From positions 3,472,001 to 3,536,000 of the forward strand of contig NZ_CP011273.1 in the NCBI RefSeq assembly GCF_001610895.1: DNA of 64,000 nt, read 5' to 3'. This DNA comes from Planctomyces sp. SH-PL62 (GTDB lineage: Bacteria; Planctomycetota; Planctomycetia; Isosphaerales; Isosphaeraceae). The notes under the pieces are model-generated. The model searched no databases, was not told the DNA's origin, and worked only from the letters and a program-made list of their open reading frames with translations. The translations under genes were made by a program, and so were the position numbers. How positions within the stretch are numbered: position 1 is the stretch's first letter; each line of letters starts with the position of its first letter. Below, one piece after another: positions 7,709 to 17,158 of the stretch.

Positions 7709-9980
7709 CTAGCGGGACCCCGAGGCCTCGGGAGGCCCCGCCCACCAGAGCCGGAGCGTCCGGTCATGGCTGACCGAGGCCAGCGTCCGGCCGTCCGGGC
7801 TGAACGCCACGGCGTTCACGCCCCCTTGATGGCCGGCGAGCGTGACATGGACCTGCCCCATCCCGACGTCCACGAGCGAGACGACGCCGTTCTGCCCGCC
7901 CGCGGCGAGAGCCCGCCCGTCCGGGCTGAACGCCAGGCCGCTGATCTCCGCGGCTTGAACGGCCGGCAGCGACGTTCGCAAGGCCCCGCTCTCGAGGTCC
8001 CAGGCCATCACCGCGCCGCGGGCGTCGCCGGCGGCGATCGTGAGGCCTTCGGGGCTGATGGCGAGGCAGGTGGGATGGGTCGTCGGCTCCCAACGCTTCA
8101 GGATCCGCCTCGACTCGACGTCCCAGAGCAGGACGGCCGGGTCCTCGCCGGCCGAAGCCAGCGTGCGGCCGTCGGGGCCGAACGCCAGCCCTCGGATGCT
8201 GCGCTCGTGGCCGGGCAGGGTCGCGACGAGATCCCCGGAAGCCGCGTCCCAGAGGCGGATCGTCGTGTCGCGGCCCCCCGTGGCGATCAGACGCCCGTCG
8301 GGCGAGAAGTCCACCGCCCGGATGCGGTCCTCGTGGGCTTGCAGGTTGTGGAGCAGCCGGCCCTCCTTGGCGTCCCAGATCAGGAGCCGGCCGTCGAAGT
8401 CCGCCGACGCGAGCAGCCCGGCCGTCGGGGCGGACGCGAGGCACGACGGCCACGCCTCATGCCCCCCGAGCGACCGGCGCTCCGCCCCGGTGCGGCCGTC
8501 CCAGAGCTTGAGCCGCCGGTCCCCGCCCACCGTGGCGAGGTCTCCATCGGCCGTGAACGCGACCCCCCAGACCTCCTCGTCGTGACCGCCGGGGATGACG
8601 GCGTCCTCGATCGGCTCGGTGTGCCAGATGACCACCTCGCCCGTGCCGAGCCCCAGGGCGACGTCCCCCGGCCATTCCGGCAGGAAGGCGACCGAAGAAA
8701 CCCAGTCCCCCAGGCCCTCGATCGACTCGATCCGGCGGCGCTCGGCCACGTCCCAGAGGATCGCGCGCCGGTTGTATCCGGCCGCCAGCAGCTTCCCGTC
8801 CGCCGAGAAGGCCAGGGACTCGACGCGGTGATCGTCGTTGCCCTCCGGAGCCGGCAGGGTCGCGATCACGGTCCCCCGGGAGGGATGTCGGAGCTGAACG
8901 ATTCCATCCAGCGTTCCCGTCGCGATCGGCCCTCCCTTCTCGGGCGAGACCGCGAGCGCCGGGCCCATGGTCCCGTCGTCGCGCGCCATGACGCGTTGAC
9001 GGGTCCTGACGTCCCAGATGTCCAGGAGGCGACGGTCGTTCGCGGCGCAGCAGTGCCGCGCGGAGACGATCCGACGCTGGTCGGCCGCGAAGACGACCGT
9101 CCCCGCTTCCGGAACTCCGAAAACCATCAACCTCCGTCCGTCGAACTCCAGGGGATATCGCTCGAGCCGGACCGTCTTGGCGGCCTGGATGCCTATGGCC
9201 AATCGGAGGCCATCGACGGACGTCGCGATTGTTTCCGAGCCGAACCTCGGATTCGACGTCGTGGCCTTGACCCCGCCGTCGGAGAGGTCGACGACCGAGA
9301 GGACGCCGTCTCGCTCCTCCGAATCATTCAAGGCGATCGCCATGCGGCCCTCGGCTATCGCCGTGACGTGGTCGATCTCGGATCCGGGAAGGTCCCATGG
9401 CTCGAAGCGCATCGTGGGCCGTACGACGGCGAGGGTGGGCGCATCCGGCCGGTCGGTCCTCCACACGCCCCCCCTGTGCCGGCTGGGGGTCACCCCCAGG
9501 AGCACTCCCTCGCCCGCCGAGAGTTGGCAAGTCCCGCCGGGAAACAAGTCGTCCAGGACCGTACGGTCGCGGCGCGACTGCCTCCAGAGGTAGTGCCAGG
9601 CGAAGTCCCGCGGGTCGGGGTCGGCCGAGTCGGCGGCGGGGATCAGTTCGCGGAGCCGCCGCTGCGCCTGGGCCGATCGGCCTTGGTCCATCTCACGCTG
9701 GGCCCTGGCGAGGGTGGCGGCGTAGCTCTGCCGCTGCTCGCGGTCGCTCGCCTCCAGGGCGCGGGCCAGGGCCGCCTCGGTCTCGGCCTTCGCCTGCTGC
9801 AGGTCGACGTTCGCGCGGTTCAGATCGTCGACGTTCTGGTCCCGTTCGGCGACGGTCCGCCGCAGGGCGATCGAGTAGGAGACGCTGACCCCCAGGGTCG
9901 CCAGGCTCATCACGATCAGGGCCGTCGCGGCCGGGTTGCGGGCGGACCAGCGGGCCAGGCGGCGGGGGGCCCCAGGGGGC
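7709..9980 (-). CDS. WD40-repeat half of a kinase-WD40 protein (joined to upstream kinase by a frameshift)
   Basis: The repaired frame begins with a juxtamembrane linker 'RRLARWSARNPA', then one TM helix ('TALIVMSLATLGVSVSYSIAL'), a coiled coil of about 70 residues, and a long array of WD40 blades ending in 'DRTLRLWW'. Several copies of 'LAFSPDGRxLAxxG...DxxxxLWD' are visible. This linker-TM-coiled coil-propeller order is exactly what follows the kinase domain in planctomycete kinase-WD40 fusions, and the preceding kinase frame stops just after the same point. Joining the two needs one extra base in the G6/C4/G5 tract at 9964-9979. The repaired protein would be about 1131 residues. The WD40 frame itself stays open back to 10075 without a convincing start of its own. 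Confidence 0.85.
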
Positions 9981-11103
9981 GGGCGCTGGTCGGCCGGCGC
10001 TCGAGGAAGCATTCCAGGTCGTCGGCCAGGGTCGCGGCGTCCGGGTAGCGGAGTCTCGACCGCTTCTCCAGGCACATCATCGCGATCGCGCCCAGGTCGC
10101 GGGGGACCGACCGGTTCACCGAGCGGGGCGAGGCCGGCGGGTCGGCGACCACCGCCCGCATCAACTCCCAGGGTGACTCGGCCTTGTGGGGCGGGCGGCC
10201 GGTCGCCAACTCGTAGAGGATCGCGCCAAGGGCGTAGACGTCGGTCGCCGGGCCGACGACCTCGCGGCGCTGCTCGATCTGCTCCGGCGCCATGTAGGGG
10301 GGCGTGCCCCAGGCCTTCGCCGCGGTCGATTCGCCGATCGGCGAATCGATCAGGCGGGCGAGGCCGAAGTCGGTGATCCGCGGCGTCGGGTCGGCGTCGG
10401 GCTCGTCATCGGGGGGGAGGTCCAGGAGGATGTTCTCCGGTTTCAGGTCGCAGTGGAGGAGGCCTCGGGCGTGCATGTGCTCGACGGCCCGGGTCATCGC
10501 CAGGACGAGCCGGGCCGCGCGGCGCGGCTCGACCGGGGAGTTCCCCGCTTTGATCCAGCGCCGGAGCGTCGGCCCCTCGCAGTAGGCCGAGGCGATGTAG
10601 CAGATCGTCCCCGCCTCGCCGGCCTCGAACACGGGCACGAGGTTCGGGTGGTCGAGCTGCGCCGCGACGTGGGCCTCGCCGAGGAATCGGCGGCGGACGC
10701 CCGGGGCGAGGAGCGCCTCGGCCCTGGGGATCTTGAGGGCGACCCAGCGCCCCATGCCCGGGTCGAACGCCCGAAAGACGATCCCGAAGCCGCCGCGGCC
10801 CAACTTCTTCTCGATCTGGAAACGTCCGATCGCCTGCGGGAGGGCCGCCTCCTCCGAAGCCGCCGTCGGGCCGTCGGAGAGGTCGACGATCGTCCTCCCG
10901 GGGCCGGACGTGTCCGGGGGCCGCAGCGTGCGGTCGAGCATGTGGAGGAACGAGCGGAAGCGGTCGAGGTCGGCCTCGTCCACCCCCATCTCCTCGGGCC
11001 TAAGCTCCGGCGGCGTCTCGCCCTGCTCCAGGGCCTCGTGGTAGCGGGCCAGCCAGCGGGAAAGGGGGCCGCCGCTCGACGTCCCACCGTTCGGCGCGGT
11101 CAT
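9916..11103 (-). CDS. Ser/Thr protein kinase half of a kinase-WD40 protein (frameshifted at 3' end)
   Basis: A eukaryotic-like kinase. The glycine loop is GRGGFG at 102-107 and the catalytic lysine is in VALKIP (K124). The catalytic loop HCDLKPEN is at 217-224, so the usual Arg before the catalytic Asp is Cys (a non-RD kinase). DFG is at 245-247, followed by GTPPYMAPEQ. The first 90 residues are an N-terminal extension common in planctomycete kinases. After 'DDLECFLERRPTSARP' the frame degenerates into Pro/Ala-rich sequence, while the expected continuation lies in the -1 frame. The real product is therefore most likely a membrane-anchored sensor kinase with an extracytoplasmic WD40 propeller. 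Ligand and targets are unknown. Confidence 0.9.
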   Translation of the reverse strand: MTAPNGGTSSGGPLSRWLARYHEALEQGETPPELRPEEMGVDEADLDRFRSFLHMLDRTLRPPDTSGPGRTIVDLSDGPTAASEEAALPQAIGRFQIEKKLGRGGFGIVFRAFDPGMGRWVALKIPRAEALLAPGVRRRFLGEAHVAAQLDHPNLVPVFEAGEAGTICYIASAYCEGPTLRRWIKAGNSPVEPRRAARLVLAMTRAVEHMHARGLLHCDLKPENILLDLPPDDEPDADPTPRITDFGLARLIDSPIGESTAAKAWGTPPYMAPEQIEQRREVVGPATDVYALGAILYELATGRPPHKAESPWELMRAVVADPPASPRSVNRSVPRDLGAIAMMCLEKRSRLRYPDAATLADDLECFLERRPTSARPLGPPAAWPAGPPATRPRRP

Positions 11104-11278
11104 TCCGCCTCCCCCTCGAACCGGCGGAGCATCCGCGCCGCGACGGCCGAGCGATCGCCCACGGCCGCCCGTTGCTCGTCGCCGTCTCGTTCTCCACCCA
11201 TGACTTCGAACCCCTCCGAGTCGCGCGGCGACGGGCCCGCTCGGAACCCAGGAACTTCATGGTAGCCCGGTCCACGGC

Positions 11279-11596
11279 GTGGGATCAAGCGACCGAGAAT
11301 CGGCCGATTTCCGCGACCTTCCCCGTTCGATGCACGACGGTTCGCCACGAACCCATGGTCGGCGTGCTTCCGCGCCGCGAGACATGCACGAACTGTTCGC
11401 CGCACTCGGCTCGCTCACCAACTTCGGCCAGACCAACGAATGGCGGCTCGTCGCGGACGTCGCCGACGGCGGGCTCGCCGCGTCGGCCGGCTCGACCGCC
11501 CGCCCCGGACCGTCGGCCCTTGCGCTGATGGGACTGGGCGGGGGCTTCCTGGCGATCACGGGTCGACGGATGCGGCGCGGGCGTGCGGCTCGTTGA
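11279..11596 (+). pseudogene. Remnant of a PEP-CTERM-like exported protein
   Basis: The last 50 or so residues look like the end of a PEP-CTERM protein: a Gly/Ala-rich run 'NEWRLVADVADGGLAASAGS', then 'PGPSALALMGLGGGFLAI' and a basic tail 'TGRRMRRGRAAR'. The sorting motif is PGP instead of PEP. The N-terminal part has poor composition for a coding sequence and no signal peptide, and the frame cannot extend upstream past the divergent kinase gene. I read it as a truncated remnant, but a short genuine protein is possible. Such tails direct proteins to exosortase for surface anchoring. Confidence 0.4.
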
Positions 11597-11614
11597 GGAA
11601 TGGCGGTATGGCGA

Positions 11615-11648
11615 CTCCCGGCGCGCCCGGGGGCGGCGCGCCGGGGAG
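11615..11648. terminator. Hairpin between converging genes
   Basis: CTCCCGGCGCGCC (11615-11627) pairs with GGCGCGCCGGGGAG (11635-11648) across a short loop, with one bulged base. It lies 9 bp beyond the end of the PDZ gene. There is no T-tract, so it may act as a terminator or an mRNA 3'-end stabiliser. Confidence 0.5.
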
Positions 11649-11656
11649 CGTTCCGA

Positions 11657-13045
11657 TCAGCGTTGTTGGAGGTCGACCTTCACGGGGGTCTTCTTGCCGC
11701 TCTTGACGTCCAGGACGGTCAGGGTGAAGGTCGTCTTGCTGACGCCCTTGAGGGCTTCCTCGAAGAGGTCGGGGGCGAAGACGACGCGGTCGTCGACGCC
11801 GACGATGGCGTCGCCGACTTGCAGGCCGGCGCGGTCCGCCGGGCTGCCGGGGGCGACGGCCGCGACCTTCACGACCGGGAGCAGGTCGGCCGTGCCCGGC
11901 TTGACGGTCAGGCCGAAGCGCCGCGAGGTGAGGCCCCCGCCGGGAGCCGGGTCGGCTTCGGGCGCGGGGGAGGGGAGCGGGGTCGGCCGGGGCGACGGCT
12001 CGGGCGCGCCGAGGGAGACTTCGACGGGGATGTTTTTCCCGGTCCGGCTGTCGCGGACGGTCACCGTGAGCGTCGCGCCGGCCTTGTCGACGGCTTCCTG
12101 GAGCCTGGCCTCGTCGGTCAGGGCCGCGCCGCCGGCCTCGACGAGCACGTCGCCCACTTCGAATCCGGCCTTCCGAGCGGGTCCGTCCTGCCGAACCTCC
12201 GTGACCTTCAGGCCCAGGCGGACCGGCTCGACCTCGATGCCCAGCGATCGCTTCGGGGGCGTCGGGACGGGAGAGTTCGGCGAGGGCGCGGGCCGGCGCG
12301 GGGGGCCTTGCTTGATGATGCCGGTCACGTCGACCGGCACCGCGGCCTGCTCGTTGGTGCGGACGTTGAGCACCGCGAGTTCGGCCGTCGCCGGGCCCTG
12401 GGAGAGCAGGTCGGCGAACTGCTGGAGGCTGGCGAAGCCCGACTTGTTCACGCCGATGATCACGTCCCCCTTCTCGAAACCCGCCTTCTGGGCCGGGGTG
12501 TCGGGGAGGACGTCGGTGATCTTCAGAACCAACCGGCCGCTGGCCTCCACCGGGTCGGCCTTCACGCCGAAGTCCCCGAGGATCGTCTTGCCCGAGGCGG
12601 ACGAGGCGCCCGACGACGGACCCGGCGTCGGGGAGGGGGCGGGCCGCGCGGCGACGTCCGGCTCGGCCGCCAGATCGAACCAGTCGGAGGAGGCACCCTG
12701 CCAGCCGCCGCCGGGGCGGGGGGCGAGGTAGGCGCGGATCGCGGACCCCACGGGAGGGATCGGCCGGTCGCCTCGGGGGACGTGGACGTAGACCGGGTCG
12801 CCGGGCGCGGGGATCGGCGGCCGGCGGACGTCGGCCGGGGCTCGGCCCAGTTCCGTGCGGGCGACGTCGATCTGCACCAGGGCGTCGGCCTGCTCCGGCC
12901 GGGCGCTGCGGAAGACGTCGCGCACCGCGCCGTCGACGATCACGGCGGCGGCTTCCTTCGATCGCGGGGCGTCCTGGGCCCGGATCGGCCCGGTCGTCGC
13001 CAGGACCAGCGTCGCGACGGCGCACAAGCATGAGCGTTTCATCAC
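11657..13045 (-). CDS. Secreted protein with three PDZ domains
   Basis: A 462-residue exported protein. The N-terminal signal peptide (MMKRSCLCAVATLVLATTGPIRA) is followed by an N-terminal region of about 120 residues with no recognised domain. Three PDZ domains then lie at about 150-240, 270-345 and 375-460, separated by Pro/Ser-rich linkers. Each has the carboxylate-loop and helix pattern 'SPADRAGLQVGDAIVGVDDR' (third copy; the others are similar). No protease domain is present, so the PDZ domains probably bind C-termini or hydrophobic peptides of envelope proteins as an adaptor or scaffold. The start ATG is preceded by GGGAGGAG, an excellent ribosome binding site. Confidence 0.8.
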   Translation of the reverse strand: MMKRSCLCAVATLVLATTGPIRAQDAPRSKEAAAVIVDGAVRDVFRSARPEQADALVQIDVARTELGRAPADVRRPPIPAPGDPVYVHVPRGDRPIPPVGSAIRAYLAPRPGGGWQGASSDWFDLAAEPDVAARPAPSPTPGPSSGASSASGKTILGDFGVKADPVEASGRLVLKITDVLPDTPAQKAGFEKGDVIIGVNKSGFASLQQFADLLSQGPATAELAVLNVRTNEQAAVPVDVTGIIKQGPPRRPAPSPNSPVPTPPKRSLGIEVEPVRLGLKVTEVRQDGPARKAGFEVGDVLVEAGGAALTDEARLQEAVDKAGATLTVTVRDSRTGKNIPVEVSLGAPEPSPRPTPLPSPAPEADPAPGGGLTSRRFGLTVKPGTADLLPVVKVAAVAPGSPADRAGLQVGDAIVGVDDRVVFAPDLFEEALKGVSKTTFTLTVLDVKSGKKTPVKVDLQQR

Positions 13046-13142
13046 GTCTCCTCCCGAATGTTCGGCCTGGCGACCGGGGCCCCGGCCCTCGATCGCCGTG
13101 ATTGTACCCCGAGCCGAGACCGCAAAGGAGACGCCGTCGGGG

Positions 13143-14924
13143 TCAGAAGTCCATCCGGTTGAACGCCTTGATCCCGATCCGAAGCGGGATGATGGTGGCC
13201 GCCGCGCCGACGATCAGGCTGGCGACCACGGCCGTCGTGAGCCAGAACCGGAGCCCCCCGCGCGAGAGGATGTAGCGGGCCGACTCGGGGTTGTCCTGGC
13301 CGACGAAGTAGAGGTGGCACGGCACGGCGAGGGCCGTGACGATCGTGAAGATGAAGACCAGGCTCACCAGCAGGTTGAACGTCCCGCCGAACCCGGCGGC
13401 GATCTTCGACGGGTCGCTCTCCCGCAGGTTGGGCAGCCGCGCGCCCAGCCCCACGCTGATCCCCGAGAGCCCCAGGCAGAGGACCGCGATCATCCCGACG
13501 TGCAGCAGGATCATCCAGGGGTTCATCTGGAGCATCAAGTCGGAGAGGATCACCAGGAACTCGGTCGAGATCAGCGAGATCCCCGCCGAGAACGCGAACT
13601 TGCCCCAGAGGATCTGGTCGCGTCGCAGGGGGAGCAGGCCCAGGACCCAGAAGTTCCGCCCCTCCAGCGAGAGCAGCGGGAAGATGAACCGGCTGGTGAA
13701 CGTGGAGAGGATCAGGGCCGTCACCGACAGGTTCAGGAAGCTGACGAGGTTCCGCCAGTACGGGCTCTGCGCCCCGTATCCCAGCCGGGGGATGTTCAGG
13801 AAGTAGAACGCCAGGAGCCCGAAGAAGATCACGAACTGCGACCACTGCGTCGGGTCGCGGAGGAAGGTCCGCAGGTCCTTGAGGATCAGGAGCCGGATCG
13901 GGTGGGGGAGGTAGAAGAAGAGGCGGTGGAAGGCGGCGTCCATGAACTGGAAGCCCACCCGCTTCCGCTTCGACCGCCCCCCCTGGACCCGGCTGTAGCC
14001 GCGTCGATAGAGGTCGCGCGCCAGCACGGCGGCGGTCAGATACCCGAGTCCGGCGTGGGAGGAGAGGATCATCAGGTAGTACGCGGCGCCCGGCCAGTCC
14101 CCCTTCGCCGAGGCGAGCAGCCCGGCGGACATCCATCGGCTGGGCCAGAGCGGGTGCTGGCAGAACGCCAGGCGGTTCAGCACCCCTCCGAGCCAGTCGC
14201 CGCTGAGCGCCTCGCCGGGCGTCGTCCAGAGCCGGTAGCCGACGTAGAAGAGGCCCGCCGCCGCGCCGAGCGTCGCCAGGGCGAGGATCGTCCGCTCGCG
14301 CCTCGGGAAGACGTTCGCCACGAGGATCGCCACGATCGCCCCCAGGCTCGCCGGGATCATCACGAACGCCAGCAGGAAGATCAGGAACAGCGGGTAGTAG
14401 GCCCAGGGCGCGCCCGCATCGCCGCCGGCCGGCTTGATCGTCAGCCCGTAGGCGACCAGAAGGGGGCTCCCCAGCAGGAAGAACCCCCACGAGGAGAACC
14501 CCACGGCCTCGGCGAACTTGTGGGCGAAGATCCGGTCGGTCGAGGCCGGCGTGGTCAGCAGATAGGCCGCCTCGCGCGAGTGGAAAAGCGCCGCGTAGAC
14601 GATGATTCCGGTCGAGAACAGGAGCATCGCCAGGAGCGACAGGAAGAACATGCTGAACAGGTATTCGATGAGCGTGTTCGCCAGGTCGATGAACGACGCG
14701 ATGAACTGGAAGCTCCCGAGGAAGAGCAGGAACAGCCCCGCCCAGAAGACCGCGCTGCAGAACACGATCATCGACATCCGCAGGCGGGCGTCCGCGACCA
14801 GGACTCCCGTCGCGTTGCGCAACAGCCGCCATCGCAGCCAGCGCAGGGCGCGGGCCGTGCGATCGGCCGAGGGGCGGGGGGCGTCGATTGCGGCGGCCGG
14901 CGATTCCGGCAGGGCGAGGCTCAT
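13143..14924 (-). CDS. Membrane component of an ABC exporter
   Basis: A 593-residue polytopic membrane protein with about 12 hydrophobic segments after a short cytoplasmic N-terminus. It resembles the 'putative ABC exporter' membrane family seen in planctomycetes and clostridia, with segments such as 'HSREAAYLLTTPASTDRIFAHKF' after the first helices and 'FFGLLAFYFLNIP' in the middle. It starts 4 bp inside the end of the ATPase gene (ATGA overlap), so it forms one transporter with it. The substrate is not evident. It is the last gene of a three-gene operon. Confidence 0.8.
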   Translation of the reverse strand: MSLALPESPAAAIDAPRPSADRTARALRWLRWRLLRNATGVLVADARLRMSMIVFCSAVFWAGLFLLFLGSFQFIASFIDLANTLIEYLFSMFFLSLLAMLLFSTGIIVYAALFHSREAAYLLTTPASTDRIFAHKFAEAVGFSSWGFFLLGSPLLVAYGLTIKPAGGDAGAPWAYYPLFLIFLLAFVMIPASLGAIVAILVANVFPRRERTILALATLGAAAGLFYVGYRLWTTPGEALSGDWLGGVLNRLAFCQHPLWPSRWMSAGLLASAKGDWPGAAYYLMILSSHAGLGYLTAAVLARDLYRRGYSRVQGGRSKRKRVGFQFMDAAFHRLFFYLPHPIRLLILKDLRTFLRDPTQWSQFVIFFGLLAFYFLNIPRLGYGAQSPYWRNLVSFLNLSVTALILSTFTSRFIFPLLSLEGRNFWVLGLLPLRRDQILWGKFAFSAGISLISTEFLVILSDLMLQMNPWMILLHVGMIAVLCLGLSGISVGLGARLPNLRESDPSKIAAGFGGTFNLLVSLVFIFTIVTALAVPCHLYFVGQDNPESARYILSRGGLRFWLTTAVVASLIVGAAATIIPLRIGIKAFNRMDF

Positions 14925-15688
14925 TTCGGCGTCTCCAGGCGGGCCCGGGCGACGGGGCTGATCGCCCGGTGGACGCCGTCGCCGGTCAGCTTGAGGAACA
15001 GGTCCTCCAGGCTGCCGTCATGTTGGGCCTGCTTGCGAAGCTCGTCGAGCGAGCCGACCGCGAGCATCCGGCCGTGGTCGACGATGCCGATGGTGTCGGC
15101 CAGCTCCTCGGCGATCGCCAGGAGGTGGATCGACATCAGCACGGCCGCTCCGGCCCTCGCCTGCGCCACGAACATGTTCTTGACGATCCGGGCGCTGCGG
15201 GGGTCGAGCCCGACCAGGGGCTCGTCGACCACCAGGACTCGGGGCTCGTGCACCAGGGCCGAGGCGAAGACCACCCGCTGCTTCATCCCCTGCGAGTAGT
15301 TCTCGCAAAGCTCGTCGATGAAGTCGGCCATCTCGAAAGTGTCGATCATCTCGTCGATCCGGGCCGTGCCGGCCTCCCGGTCGACGCCGTACATCTCGAC
15401 CACGAACCGGAGGAACTCGCGGCCGGTCAGCTTGTCGTAAAGGTAGGGCTGGTCCGGGACGTAGCCGAGCTGCCGGCGGGCCTCCGCCGACGACGCGGGA
15501 AAGCCGCCGACCGTCACCGTGCCGCCGCTGGGGGCGAGGAGGCCGCAGATCATCTTGATCGTGGTGGTCTTGCCGGCCCCGTTGGGGCCGAGGAACGCGA
15601 ACAGCTCCCCCGGCCGGACGGTCAGGTCCAGGTGGTCGACGGCGCGCTTCGCGCCGAACGACTTGCTCACGCCGCGAAGCTCGATCAT
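14921..15688 (-). CDS. ABC transporter ATP-binding protein
   Basis: A 255-residue ATPase with Walker A 'GPNGAGKTT', the ABC-2-type signature 'YSQGMKQRV', Walker B with 'VVDEPLVGLDP' and the switch histidine in 'MSIHLL'. The ATG at 15688 is chosen because it overlaps the upstream gene's stop by 4 bp and gives a normal N-terminus (MIELRGVSKSFG). Longer versions only read through the opposite frame of that gene. Downstream it overlaps the permease start by another 4 bp. The unit is a drug, lipid or polysaccharide-type exporter of unknown substrate. Confidence 0.93.
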   Translation of the reverse strand: MIELRGVSKSFGAKRAVDHLDLTVRPGELFAFLGPNGAGKTTTIKMICGLLAPSGGTVTVGGFPASSAEARRQLGYVPDQPYLYDKLTGREFLRFVVEMYGVDREAGTARIDEMIDTFEMADFIDELCENYSQGMKQRVVFASALVHEPRVLVVDEPLVGLDPRSARIVKNMFVAQARAGAAVLMSIHLLAIAEELADTIGIVDHGRMLAVGSLDELRKQAQHDGSLEDLFLKLTGDGVHRAISPVARARLETPK

Positions 15689-16554
15689 TGCTCCCCCTTC
15701 CGGTCGGCTTCGGCGGCCGTCTTCGTCGACTTGTCCGGCAGCCGTTCCAGGATCATCTCGACGAACGGCAGCGGCACCTGCTGACGGAGGATCGCCCCGT
15801 CCAGCCGCACCCAGGTCTTGGTGGTGATCGGCCCCGCGTGCTGCTCGACTTCGAACGCGCTGACGGCCTCGCCGTTCCAGACGATCAGGGTCCGCCGCTT
15901 GACCTCCACGCGGGCCGTCTCGACCATCCCGGACAGGGGGTTGACGACCTGCACATCCCACCTCTGGCCGACGTTCAGCCCGGGCAGGCGGTCGAGCGGG
16001 CGGAGGGCGTCGTAAACCACGCTCCGCGACTCGTACGGGTAGGTCTTGTGGAGGTTGAACACCGAGGCGATCCCCCGCGCCCTGACGTCCATCACGCCGC
16101 CGCTGACCTTCCCCTCGACCTTGAACAGGTCGGCCCCCTCGTCGGCGCCCCTGACCTTCATGATGAACCACTTAAGGTCGCCCCGGCTGTCGACCCGGTA
16201 GTCGCCGTCGATGGTCAGCCGTACGCTCGGGCTGTTCGCCAGCGGGGTCCGCTTGAGCAGTTCGCCGGCGTCGAATTCGACCGTGCTGGTCATTTCGTAC
16301 CCGCCGGAGGGGAGCCGCTTCGTCTCGGTCCGGGCCTCGCCGACGTTCCGGCGGGCTTCGGGGTTCCGAGGGTCGTCGAGCACGTCGATCGACCACGACG
16401 CCGGGCCCGCGTCGTCTCCGGCCGCCGAGACGATCGACCTCAGGTCGGGGGGATAGCCGAGGCTCAGCTCCGGCAGGACCTCCCACTTGAGCAGGAAGAA
16501 CGCCGCGATCGACCAGTAGACCAGGATGGCTACCGAGACCAGCCGTGGGGGCAT
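15685..16554 (-). CDS. Membrane-anchored protein of unknown function, ABC operon
   Basis: A 289-residue protein with one N-terminal TM anchor (VSVAILVYWSIAAFFLL) and an otherwise soluble, beta-rich extracytoplasmic part. No family is recognised. Segments such as 'SGGYEMTSTVEFDAGELLKRTPL' and 'TKTWVRLDGAILRQQVPLPF' suggest a domain comparing or measuring lipid- or polymer-like ligands, but that is a guess. The coding strand has AGGGGA upstream of the ATG. Because it is first in an operon with tight overlaps into the ATPase and permease, it is probably an accessory subunit of that exporter. Confidence 0.75.
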   Translation of the reverse strand: MPPRLVSVAILVYWSIAAFFLLKWEVLPELSLGYPPDLRSIVSAAGDDAGPASWSIDVLDDPRNPEARRNVGEARTETKRLPSGGYEMTSTVEFDAGELLKRTPLANSPSVRLTIDGDYRVDSRGDLKWFIMKVRGADEGADLFKVEGKVSGGVMDVRARGIASVFNLHKTYPYESRSVVYDALRPLDRLPGLNVGQRWDVQVVNPLSGMVETARVEVKRRTLIVWNGEAVSAFEVEQHAGPITTKTWVRLDGAILRQQVPLPFVEMILERLPDKSTKTAAEADRKGEQ

Positions 16555-16891
16555 GGCGTTCGTCCCCTAATAACATGGTGAAGAGAGAAACTCTCTGTCC
16601 ATGCTAGGCGCGAAGGGCCGGGGAGGACAGGGGAAAGCGTCCTCCCCGGCCGAGATTCCGACGCCTGTCGGACGCGCCGGGCCGTCTCCACCCGGGAAGC
16701 CCCTCGATGGCGCGCCGGAGGAGCCGCCGCGCGTCGCGGGGGACTCCAGACGGATCGAGGATGTTCCCGATCGATCGACGCCGACGGACCGGCGCGTTCC
16801 TCGACTCGGTCGAGGCGCCCGGCGTGGAGCGATCAGCCCCCGGGCGCGAAGGCGCGGGTGCGTCGGCGAGGGTCGAAGGGCGGGCCGAGGC
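16555..16891. other. Intergenic region with a small hairpin
   Basis: No gene is supported. A 6-bp hairpin AGAGAG-AAA-CTCTCT at 16582-16596 lies in what would be the 5' leader of the minus-strand gene starting at 16554. The rest is GC-rich sequence without recognisable signals. Confidence 0.4.
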
Positions 16892-17158
16892 TCAGGCGGG
16901 AGCGGACCGGCTGAAGGCCTTCACTTTCGCCTTCGCCGGGACCTTCACCGTGAGGGACTCGACTTTCGGCGAGCCTTCGGCGAGCAATTCGGCGGGGGCG
17001 GGCGCTTCCGGCTTGACCTTCGGTCGAGGGGGGTCCGACTGCCGGACGGCGCATTGGGGGTGGATGCCTGCCTGCGAGTAGACCGCCTTGTGGCAGACCG
17101 GGCACTGGGCCCGTCCCGAAACGGAGGTGGGAGGAGTGTGATAGTGCCTTGTCGACAT
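16892..17158 (-). CDS. Small CxxC zinc-binding-type protein
   Basis: An 88-residue protein. The N-terminal part has C19-x2-C22 followed by H33 and C36 (CPVCHKAVYSQAGIHPQC), enough ligands for one small zinc finger. The C-terminal half is a Pro/Ala/Lys-rich tail, with 'VESLTVKVPAKAKVKAFSRS' near the end. GAGGAGGCACC directly before the ATG is a strong ribosome binding site, which makes the gene credible despite its size. Function is unknown. The basic tail would suit nucleic-acid or ribosome binding. It stands alone between intergenic regions. Confidence 0.7.
   Translation of the reverse strand: MSTRHYHTPPTSVSGRAQCPVCHKAVYSQAGIHPQCAVRQSDPPRPKVKPEAPAPAELLAEGSPKVESLTVKVPAKAKVKAFSRSAPA

Noticed and set aside
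9964-9979. Programmed -1 frameshifting in the kinase-WD40 gene
   Set aside because: The C6 run could slip, but seven other genes in the window show the same missing base at G/C runs, including housekeeping genes not known to use frameshifting. A sequence error is the simpler account.
13074-13085. CCGGGGCCCCGG palindrome upstream of the PDZ gene as an operator
   Set aside because: A loop-free GC palindrome of 12 bp is likely to arise by chance in sequence of this composition.
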